From assembly GCA_013330915.1 (NCBI GenBank), contig DUHK01000043.1, positions 1 through 5,566 of the forward strand: a DNA stretch of 5,566 nucleotides. The letters are read 5' to 3'. The position numbers were made by a program, and so were the translations under genes. This document shows, piece after piece, positions 1-5,040 of this stretch; position 1 is the stretch's first letter; every line of letters begins with the position of its first letter. Source of the DNA: Methanosphaera sp. (GTDB taxonomy: Archaea; Methanobacteriota; Methanobacteria; Methanobacteriales; Methanobacteriaceae). Under the pieces are notes generated by a model. It had not been told where the DNA came from. It saw nothing but the letters and a program-made list of their open reading frames with translations, and did not search any database.

Positions 1-815
1 GGGGTATCTGATAAACAAAACGCAGTATTTCCCAGCATAGCCATTGAAGAACATATACTTTCCTCATCCATTATGTCTAAAATTTCTCTCAATTCAGGTT
101 TAATTAATTCTGCATTCTCTGAGAATTGTCTGGATAACTTCATAAAGTTTTCAACACTTGGATTTAAAAGCAGTGAATTAAGCAACTTCTTTCCACTGTC
201 ATTAATTCTTTTTTGAAATGTTGGGTTTTCAATAAAGTCTCCTGTATTTAATGCACTTAAAGTTTTTGTTATTACATAAACCGGTTTTGTTATAGGAATT
301 TTATCTATTTTAGCAAGAACTGGTGAACCTTCTTTTAATCTTATAACCATCCCTCCATGCATTTCAGAAATTACATCTCCAAGTCCGCATGATTCTGAAA
401 TTTCGGTCAAATGAGCCAGTTCTCCACATTTATTAAATGAAATATTTAATCCCAGTAATTTGGGTAAAGTAAAACTCACACCCAAAGCAAATCCTGCACT
501 GGTTCCGAATCCGGCACTAATGGGTAAATTGGTTTGATGGTTTATACAAATGTCATAGTCACTTAAGTCAAGTTCGTATTGTTGACTTAAGATATCAATT
601 GCTCGGGGACTGATGGTATTTTTCATGCTTTTCTTATTGTTTAATTTTATGGTTATCTTTCCAGAACCTTCTTTCAGGGATGTTTCCGTAATAACTCCCT
701 CATCCAATGCAATTCCAGCACCTCTGGAACCTTTCAGTATGGGATTTTCACTATTTACAATTTCAAAAAAACCTGTAATATGTGCCGGAACGAATACTTT
801 AAGTTTATTAATCAT
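1..815 (-). CDS. Pantoate kinase (PoK), GHMP kinase family, 3' end cut by window
   Basis: This is the archaeal GHMP-type kinase that phosphorylates pantoate with ATP to 4-phosphopantoate, the archaeal route to coenzyme A (cytosolic). The frame stays open for 271 codons from the ATG at 815 to the window edge. It begins VFVPAHITGFFEI, a typical N-terminus for this family. The ATP-binding glycine/serine-rich GHMP motif is at residues 97-108 (LPISAGFGTSAG). An acidic CGLGDVISEMHGG stretch follows near residue 147, and the C-terminal GHMP motif 3 (SMAMLGNTAF) is at 257-266. Family members run roughly 280-300 residues, so only the last 10-30 are probably missing. The start is fixed by the conserved N-terminus, because the next in-frame Met is around residue 68. 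No clear Shine-Dalgarno lies just upstream (AAATATAAATAAGTAT), so the mRNA may be leaderless or have a very short leader. The gene is divergent from the PHP hydrolase. Family assignment is confident; exact substrate rests on family knowledge. Confidence 0.9.
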   Translation of the reverse strand, partial: MINKLKVFVPAHITGFFEIVNSENPILKGSRGAGIALDEGVITETSLKEGSGKITIKLNNKKSMKNTISPRAIDILSQQYELDLSDYDICINHQTNLPISAGFGTSAGFALGVSFTLPKLLGLNISFNKCGELAHLTEISESCGLGDVISEMHGGMVIRLKEGSPVLAKIDKIPITKPVYVITKTLSALNTGDFIENPTFQKRINDSGKKLLNSLLLNPSVENFMKLSRQFSENAELIKPELREILDIMDEESICSSMAMLGNTAFCLSDT

Positions 816-893
816 ATACTTATTTATATTTTTCTTTCCATAAATAACATATATATATAAAATTTTTATGAGAATATTCAGGAGTATTATTTA
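816..893. promoter_or_regulatory. Divergent promoter region with symmetric AT element
   Basis: This 78-bp gap separates two divergently transcribed genes and must hold both promoters. An alternating ATATATATATA run at 849-859, continuing into AAAATTTTT (859-867), reads as a TATA-like element on both strands. Using the usual archaeal spacing of about 25 bp, it would place a minus-strand start near 830, about 15 nt before the pantoate kinase ATG. On the plus strand it would place a start near 882, which collides with the hydrolase's ribosome-binding site. CATAAATAA at 839-847 is therefore an alternative plus-strand TATA box with a start near 870. The positions are read directly; promoter function is inferred. 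Confidence 0.55.
880..884 (+). promoter_or_regulatory. Ribosome-binding site of the PHP hydrolase gene
   Basis: AGGAG lies 9 nt upstream of the ATG at 894 and complements the CCUCC of an archaeal 16S rRNA 3' end. It supports that start codon. The divergent pantoate kinase has no comparable signal. Confidence 0.8.
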
Positions 894-1565
894 ATGTCTG
901 AAAATTTAAGAATAGATTTACATACACACAGTATATTTAGTGATGGGGAATTATTACCATCAGAACTAGCTAGACGTGCAGACGTATTGGGTCACAAGGC
1001 ATTGGCAATTACTGATCACGTCGATGCTTCAAACATACAAGTTGCTTCACAAATTGCTGAGGCAGTTAATGATATCAGAGATAATTGGGATATAAATATC
1101 ATTCCAGGAGTAGAAATTACTCACGTGCCAATAGAAGTTATTGATAAATTGGCAAACAAGGCAAGAAAATACGGAGCGGAAATCGTAGTTGTTCACGGTG
1201 AAACAATAGTTGAACCTGTAAGACCAGGAACAAATAGAATGGCAGCTGAATGTCCGGAAATAGATATTATAGGACATCCTGGATTAATTACAGAAGAAGA
1301 AGTTCAAATTGCAGTGGATAATGATGTTTCACTTGAAATAAGTGCACGTAAAGGACATTGTCTGGGTAACGGACACGTGGCAAAACTTGGATTGGAATAT
1401 GGGGCTAATTTGGTCTTGGATACTGATACTCATGCACCGGATGATTTAATCAACTATGAATTGGCTGAAAGAATAGCAAAAGGTGCAGAAGTTCCTGAGT
1501 CAGAAATCCCTAAAATCTTAAAAGATAATCCGGAAAAAATACTTAAAAAACACGGATTATTATAA
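894..1565 (+). CDS. PHP-domain metal-dependent phosphoesterase (histidinol-phosphatase-like)
   Basis: This is a 223-residue single-domain member of the PHP (polymerase and histidinol phosphatase) superfamily, cytosolic, probably hydrolysing a phosphoester with a trinuclear metal centre. All expected ligand positions are visible: HTH at residues 10-12 followed by D17, the TDH motif ending at H42, E74 in PGVE, H101 in VVVHGE, H128 in IIGHPG, and D178/H180 in DTDTHAP. It is therefore likely to be catalytically intact. Start: ATG at 894 with AGGAG nine bases upstream. It is the only complete plus-strand gene here and ends 17 bp from the convergent arfC. Family members are often annotated as histidinol phosphatase, but no his gene is nearby and the family is broad, so the substrate is unassigned. 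A link to the missing phosphatase of archaeal riboflavin synthesis is speculation based only on the neighbour. Confidence 0.86.
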   Translation: MSENLRIDLHTHSIFSDGELLPSELARRADVLGHKALAITDHVDASNIQVASQIAEAVNDIRDNWDINIIPGVEITHVPIEVIDKLANKARKYGAEIVVVHGETIVEPVRPGTNRMAAECPEIDIIGHPGLITEEEVQIAVDNDVSLEISARKGHCLGNGHVAKLGLEYGANLVLDTDTHAPDDLINYELAERIAKGAEVPESEIPKILKDNPEKILKKHGLL

Positions 1566-1570
1566 AAAAA
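1564..1570 (-). terminator. Oligo-T terminator for the mtxX-arfC operon
   Basis: Seven consecutive A on the plus strand (T7 on the minus strand) lie 13 bp past the arfC stop codon. They overlap the end of the convergent PHP gene. Further A-rich runs inside that gene's last codons (about 1533-1550) would give additional T tracts. Archaeal RNA polymerase terminates at such tracts without needing a hairpin. No strong stem-loop is visible. Confidence 0.5.
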
Positions 1571-1582
1571 GGAAGCTGAAAA

Positions 1583-2230
1583 TTAATTTAAAACTTTGTA
1601 GGTTAAAACTACATCGTTGTCTATTTTTTTAATATTTTTTAATTCTAAATTTACACAATCATCAGGTTCAAATCCCTTTCCATCAACGAAAGTTTTGGAA
1701 GATGCGCCACCTAATATTTTTGAACCGATACATATAGATATTTCATCAACCAATCCATCTTTTAACATGGAGAAGTTTAATGTTGAACCGCCCTCTAATA
1801 ATATTGATTTTATACCATATTCATATAGTTTAATCATGGCTTCTTTTAAGTTAATCTGCATCTGTCCACATACCAGAATGTCACATTTTTTTTCAAGTCT
1901 TTTAACATTTTCCGCAGGTGCATTTTCTGAAACGATAACAATTGTTTTTGCATCTTCATTTAATACAAGTGCATCCGGTGGAGTTCTGGCTTTACTGTCA
2001 ATGATAATTCTAATTGGATTATCTTCAACAGAAGCTTCAATCTTATGGATGGTTAATTTCGGATCGTCAATAATTACGGTATTAATACCAACCATTATGG
2101 CATCGTATTTCTTTCTAAGTTTATGAACTCTAATCAGGTCTTCTTTACCGGAAATTTTAAGGGAACTGTCTTTTGTCGCAATTTTACCGTCAACGGTCAT
2201 TGCAGAATTTAACAGGATGAATGGTTTCAA
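1583..2230 (-). CDS. arfC: 2,5-diamino-6-ribosylamino-4(3H)-pyrimidinone 5'-phosphate reductase
   Basis: This NAD(P)H-dependent reductase converts the ribosyl side chain of the pyrimidinone phosphate to ribityl. That is an early step of archaeal riboflavin synthesis, which also feeds the F420 chromophore. At 215 residues it is a stand-alone reductase of the RibD C-terminal/Rib7 family, without the deaminase domain found in bacterial RibD. Visible motifs are NSAMTVDGKIA (8-18), the YDAIMVGINTVIIDDPKLT stretch (42-60), IIIDSKART (75-83), the nucleotide-binding LLEGGSTLN (144-152) and GSKILGGASSKTF (169-181). The start codon is TTG at 2230, supported by AGGTG five bases upstream and by the conserved N-terminal motif, which leaves no room for a later start. 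It is the last gene of the five-gene operon and lies 8 bp after the 129-residue protein. The archaeal deaminase and phosphatase that follow are not recognisable in this window. Confidence 0.93.
   Translation of the reverse strand: MKPFILLNSAMTVDGKIATKDSSLKISGKEDLIRVHKLRKKYDAIMVGINTVIIDDPKLTIHKIEASVEDNPIRIIIDSKARTPPDALVLNEDAKTIVIVSENAPAENVKRLEKKCDILVCGQMQINLKEAMIKLYEYGIKSILLEGGSTLNFSMLKDGLVDEISICIGSKILGGASSKTFVDGKGFEPDDCVNLELKNIKKIDNDVVLTYKVLN
1624..1640 (+). terminator. Oligo-T terminator for the PHP gene, inside arfC 3' end
   Basis: T7 (1624-1630) and T6 (1635-1640), separated by AATA, lie about 60 bp past the PHP stop codon. They are the first strong plus-strand T tracts after it. They sit inside the coding end of arfC, so the two convergent transcripts probably overlap at their 3' ends. 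Position is read directly; terminator function is inferred. Confidence 0.45.
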
Positions 2231-2235
2231 ATTAA

Positions 2236-2240
2236 CACCT
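2236..2240 (-). promoter_or_regulatory. Ribosome-binding site that decides the TTG start of arfC
   Basis: AGGTG on the minus strand, five bases before the TTG at 2230, complements the archaeal anti-Shine-Dalgarno (GGAGGTGAT-type). It is fused to the stop codon of the upstream gene as TAGGTG, which suggests translational coupling. Confidence 0.75.
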
Positions 2241-2628
2241 ACTTATAATCAACTTTCAAAGCCTTCAGAGTATTAATTATGTTTTCTCCGTTTCTAACAG
2301 CATTAATTAATACTTCCTTAAATCCCTCTTTGATTAATGAATCATTTTGGATAATCCAAAGAATCAAGTCTGGATGTTCTGTAAGAGTCAGTTGGCTGAA
2401 AATTATTTCACGTTTGTCTTGATCCGTAAAAATTGCAATATGTTTTTCTCCATTGTACTCTACTGCTTTGATAGTGATTAGCAAATCTTCATTTTTAACA
2501 CTAAAATAATCTCCAACTTGTGCCAAATCCTTCACAGAATCTTCAATTTTCTCTAAGTCTTCACTAATCTTATTTTCATATTCCCTTCTTTTTTCAACAT
2601 ATAATTTCAACATTTCATCTTGATTCAT
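2239..2628 (-). CDS. Conserved-looking hypothetical protein, 129 aa, acidic helical N-terminus
   Basis: I do not recognise this protein. It is small, cytosolic in character (no signal peptide or membrane segment) and contains no cysteine. Residues 1-35 are dense in Glu, Lys and Asp with few helix breakers and look like an amphipathic or coiled-coil helix. Residues 40-80 read as alternating beta strands (DYFSVKNEDLLITIKAVEYNG, then HIAIFTDQ and EIIFSQLT). Residues 84-126 look helical, with one TEHPDLILWII segment. No catalytic motif or zinc ligand set is visible, so it is unlikely to be the missing deaminase of the neighbouring riboflavin step. It is very probably a real gene: it sits 8 bp after tatD and 8 bp before arfC, starts with ATG at 2628 after an AGGTGA site, and shares the operon's base composition. 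It may be restricted to Methanobacteriales, but that needs a database search. Confidence 0.82.
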   Translation of the reverse strand: MNQDEMLKLYVEKRREYENKISEDLEKIEDSVKDLAQVGDYFSVKNEDLLITIKAVEYNGEKHIAIFTDQDKREIIFSQLTLTEHPDLILWIIQNDSLIKEGFKEVLINAVRNGENIINTLKALKVDYK

Positions 2629-2632
2629 ACAT

Positions 2633-2638
2633 TCACCT
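2633..2638 (-). promoter_or_regulatory. Ribosome-binding site of the 129-residue protein, fused to the tatD stop
   Basis: AGGTGA on the minus strand lies four bases before the ATG at 2628. The tatD stop codon TAG overlaps it as TAGGTGA, the same arrangement as at the next junction downstream. It supports both the start choice and coupled translation. Confidence 0.7.
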
Positions 2639-3395
2639 ACAGGTTATAAACGTTTATAGCATTTTTTTCGGTTTGTTTTTCTATTTCCTCAAAGTCAACG
2701 TGTTTTGTCCTTTCAATTCTTTCAATTGTAAGTCTAATATTGGATGGTTGATTTGCTTCTCCGGATACTGGAGAAAGATATGGACTATCTGTTTCCGTAA
2801 GCATGTTCTCTAATGGAACTGCCTTGATGTTTTTCTTATGTTTTTTTGAAAAAAGAGCATTTGTTGCGAAGGATATGTAATATCCACAATCAACTGCTTC
2901 AAGAGCGGTACTTTTACCACCACTAAAACAGTGGAAAATAACATCTGGTATGTTATGATATTCTTTAACAATGTCTAAAGCCTGTTTTTCAGCTTCACGA
3001 ACATGTAAAACAATGGGCATATCATATTCGCTGGCTAATTCCAGCATCTTATGGAAGTTTTTATGTTGTCTTTTAAGTTCATCTTCGGGTCTTTTTTGGC
3101 TATAATCCAAACCTATTTCTCCGATAGCTTGTATGTTATCCAGATTTTCTATTATTTGGTTAATTGTTTTTTCAGTTGTTTCTTCAGTATCCTGTCCTGC
3201 ATAAACTGGATGATAACCCATGGTTGATTGTACAAATCCATCATACTCCTGCTTAAGTTTTAATGTCCGTTCATTTCCATCTATACTTGCACCACAATCA
3301 ACCAGGTACTTGAATTCTTCTTTACATTTGTTAATTATTTCATCTCTATTGTTATCAAAATCTGTGAAATTCAAATGACAATGTGAGTCAATCAT
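2637..3395 (-). CDS. tatD: TatD-family metal-dependent hydrolase (putative DNase)
   Basis: This is a 252-residue TIM-barrel hydrolase of the TatD family, whose characterised members are metal-dependent nucleases acting on DNA ends; the archaeal substrate is not established. The full set of metal and catalytic residues is visible: DSHCHL at 3-8 (ligands H5 and H7), MGYHP at 59-63, GEIGLDY at 92-98 (E93), VLHVRE at 129-134 (H131), FHCFSGG at 154-160 (H155), and TETDSPYL at 200-207 (D203). Length matches the family (about 250-265), so it is complete and probably active. The ATG at 3395 has GAGGA seven bases upstream, and the metal-binding motif begins at residue 3, so no later start is possible. 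It lies 12 bp after uppS and 8 bp before the unrecognised protein. The name reflects bacterial genes beside tatABC; no Tat translocase gene is present here. Confidence 0.93.
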   Translation of the reverse strand: MIDSHCHLNFTDFDNNRDEIINKCKEEFKYLVDCGASIDGNERTLKLKQEYDGFVQSTMGYHPVYAGQDTEETTEKTINQIIENLDNIQAIGEIGLDYSQKRPEDELKRQHKNFHKMLELASEYDMPIVLHVREAEKQALDIVKEYHNIPDVIFHCFSGGKSTALEAVDCGYYISFATNALFSKKHKKNIKAVPLENMLTETDSPYLSPVSGEANQPSNIRLTIERIERTKHVDFEEIEKQTEKNAINVYNL

Positions 3396-3407
3396 CTTAT
3401 CATCCTC

Positions 3408-4175
3408 TTATTTACCAAATCTTCTTTGTCTTTGTGTATATGATCTTATAGCTCTTAAAAAATCAACTTTTCTCAGTTCAGGCCATAAACTATCGGTAAA
3501 ATATAACTCTGAATATGAAGATTGCCATAATAAGAAACCACTCAATCTTTCTTCACCACTTGTTCTTATTACTAAATTAGGATCTTCCAATCCTGCGGTA
3601 TAAAGGTTGTCATTAATCATTTCTTCATTGATGTCTTCAGGATCTATTTCTCCAGTTTTGACTTTAGATGCTATTTTCTTGAATGCATCTACAATTTCCA
3701 CTCTTCCGTCATAGCCCATGGCTATATTTATGAGACGTTTATCGTATTTTTCTGTGGACTTTTCAGCATCCTCAATTGCATTTCTTACCTCTTCAGGGAA
3801 TAAATCCAATCTACCCACGGCTTTTAATCTTACTTCATTTTTATGAATCTTCTTATTGGTACTTATGCTTAAAAAACTATCCACAAACAATTGCATCAGG
3901 TCTTTAACTTCTTCGTCAGAACGTTTAAAATTTTCCGTAGAAAAAGCATATACTGTAACGATGTTTATTCCTAAATCTATACACCATTCCAATACATTTT
4001 CCAGGGTATCAACTCCACGTTTATGACCTTCAATTGCATTCATGTTTCCCTGTAGTTTTGAATAACGTCTATTTCCATCCATGATTATTGCAACATGTTT
4101 GGGCATTTTGTCTTTTTCCAAATTCCTAGAAATGTACCATTCATAAACAGAGTATAATGGTTGTAATAATATCAT
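3408..4175 (-). CDS. uppS: Cis-prenyltransferase, polyprenyl (undecaprenyl-type) diphosphate synthase
   Basis: This enzyme adds isopentenyl units in cis configuration to an allylic diphosphate. It makes the long polyprenyl diphosphate that becomes the lipid carrier for glycan assembly; in Methanobacteriales this includes pseudomurein precursors and S-layer or N-glycans. The 255 residues carry the family signature motifs: HVAIIMDGNRR at 27-37 with catalytic D33, EGHKRG at 49-54, VYAFSTENFKR at 75-85, IRTSGEERLSGF at 203-214 and the SLWPE end motif at 229-233. The N-terminal extension (LLQPLYSVYEWYISR) before the first motif is typical of archaeal members. The ATG at 4175 overlaps the mtxX stop codon as ATGA and is preceded by AGGGGAT. 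It is followed by tatD after 12 bp. No membrane segment is expected; the protein acts at the membrane surface. The product chain length cannot be read from sequence. Confidence 0.95.
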   Translation of the reverse strand: MILLQPLYSVYEWYISRNLEKDKMPKHVAIIMDGNRRYSKLQGNMNAIEGHKRGVDTLENVLEWCIDLGINIVTVYAFSTENFKRSDEEVKDLMQLFVDSFLSISTNKKIHKNEVRLKAVGRLDLFPEEVRNAIEDAEKSTEKYDKRLINIAMGYDGRVEIVDAFKKIASKVKTGEIDPEDINEEMINDNLYTAGLEDPNLVIRTSGEERLSGFLLWQSSYSELYFTDSLWPELRKVDFLRAIRSYTQRQRRFGK

Positions 4176-4885
4176 TTTAATGATCCCCTTGATTCTTTTT
4201 TTTCTATAAGTTTTTTCAATAAATTTATCGAGTTGATATAACCCTGTACATTTTGTGAACGTGATGTGTCTATAAACATGGTGGGTTGATTAAGAGTTAA
4301 AGCACCATTACTTTTTATTCCTGCTACTAAAACTAAACTTCTAAAGATGATGTTTCCACTTATTCCATCGGGGGCAATTATTATATTTGCCTTATCCTTT
4401 ATTGCTTCCTCGATAAGAATATAATAATGTTTGATGTCGTATTGATTTTTTAATTTACTTTCGATTGCCTCGCATTCTTCAATACTTTGGTCAATTTTAT
4501 TACTTCTGCCCTTATCGTTTTTTCTACCACCAGAAATCAAAGCTATCTTGGGCTGTTTGCCAAGAAGTGACATTGCATTGGCACATTCCTTTATGATGGT
4601 AATTTTTGAATCCATCGAATCACCCTCATCAATGCCAACAGGACTTAATAGAAATTGATGGCCTTCCTTTTCAAGGAGTGATGCTCTAAATAGATTAGGA
4701 AATTCTTTTTTCAACTCAACAATTATGTTTGATTCCAAGGAACCTCTAATCACACCATCTATGTTTGGATTCTTTAAATAATCAAGTAATTCACGGTTTG
4801 TTCTTGCTATATGTATTTTAAATGGAAAATGTTTTACTGCTTCAAGAACATCTTCATTTTTTCCTAGTCCAATTGCTATTTCCAT
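4172..4885 (-). CDS. mtxX: Methanogenesis marker protein 4 (Mmp4/MtxX family)
   Basis: This belongs to the MtxX/methanogenesis marker 4 family, found in methanogens and distantly related to phosphate acetyl/butyryltransferases. Its biochemical role is not established, despite the old link to methyltransferase genes. From the preferred start it has 237 residues. Visible stretches are an N-terminal EIAIGLGKN, DGVIRGSL at 43-50, SPVGIDEGDS near 80-89, SGGRKNDKGR at 118-127, and APDGISGN at 171-178 followed by FRSL, which resembles the PDxxxGN motif of phosphotransacetylases. An in-frame TTG at 4897 would add four residues. I prefer the ATG at 4885 because GGGT lies just upstream at a suitable distance, the family's conserved start is close to it, and a TATA candidate would put the transcription start near the TTG. 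It is the first gene of the operon, and its TGA overlaps the uppS ATG by four bases. Confidence 0.92.
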   Translation of the reverse strand: MEIAIGLGKNEDVLEAVKHFPFKIHIARTNRELLDYLKNPNIDGVIRGSLESNIIVELKKEFPNLFRASLLEKEGHQFLLSPVGIDEGDSMDSKITIIKECANAMSLLGKQPKIALISGGRKNDKGRSNKIDQSIEECEAIESKLKNQYDIKHYYILIEEAIKDKANIIIAPDGISGNIIFRSLVLVAGIKSNGALTLNQPTMFIDTSRSQNVQGYINSINLLKKLIEKKESRGSLK

Positions 4886-4897
4886 TTTTTTACCCAA

Positions 4898-4955
4898 TTC
4901 TTTTAAATGTTTATAATATTATATTTTTTCTTTTTATTAATATTAAAAATTTTCT
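4898..4955 (-). promoter_or_regulatory. Putative promoter of the mtxX-uppS-tatD-hyp-arfC operon
   Basis: This AT-only stretch lies upstream of mtxX. Two minus-strand TATA-like candidates are visible. AAAAAATATAA (4919-4929) would put the start near 4897 and leave a leader of about 12 nt. ATTATAAAC (4909-4917) would put it near 4887 and make the mRNA essentially leaderless for the ATG at 4885. No purine-rich B-recognition element can be assigned with confidence, and no other promoter-sized gap exists in the downstream operon. Confidence 0.5.
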
Positions 4956-4962
4956 AAAAAAA
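4956..4962 (-). terminator. Second oligo-T tract downstream of hemL
   Basis: Seven A on the plus strand (T7 on the minus strand) lie about 80 bp beyond the hemL stop. The tract could act as a backup to the T8 tract at 5019-5026 before the mtxX promoter begins. Confidence 0.4.
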
Positions 4963-5018
4963 GAATTGTCACTTTCATTTAATGAACTGTTTTAAAATCA
5001 GATGCTTCACAAAGGCTT

Positions 5019-5026
5019 AAAAAAAA
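5019..5026 (-). terminator. Oligo-T terminator of hemL
   Basis: Eight A on the plus strand (T8 on the minus strand) lie 14 bp beyond the hemL stop codon. It is the longest T tract in this gap and fits intrinsic archaeal termination. No convincing stem-loop precedes it. Confidence 0.55.
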
Positions 5027-5040
5027 GATTTGAGGGGTGG

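Noticed and set aside
613..843. 76-codon plus-strand open frame, rich in Phe and Leu
   Set aside because: It is antisense to the N-terminal half of pantoate kinase; its hydrophobic look comes from reading AT-rich coding DNA backwards, and it has no ribosome-binding site.
1047..1277. 76-codon minus-strand open frame
   Set aside because: It lies wholly inside the PHP gene on the opposite strand, and its Cys/Phe/Tyr-rich composition resembles no real protein.
1617..2126. 169-codon plus-strand open frame opposite arfC
   Set aside because: Although long, it is the complement of a gene with clear conserved motifs. It has a Ser/Ile/Phe-rich shadow composition, and its start has no Shine-Dalgarno.
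4172..4885. mtxX product read as a working phosphate acetyltransferase
   Set aside because: It shares a PDxxxGN-like motif with that superfamily but is shorter and matches the MtxX/Mmp4 marker family; no evidence supports the enzymatic reaction.
4898..5040. Possible small RNA or riboswitch in the largest intergenic gap
   Set aside because: The gap is almost entirely A/T with oligo-T tracts and TATA-like runs; no stable stem-loops, GC-rich core or tRNA-like elements are visible.
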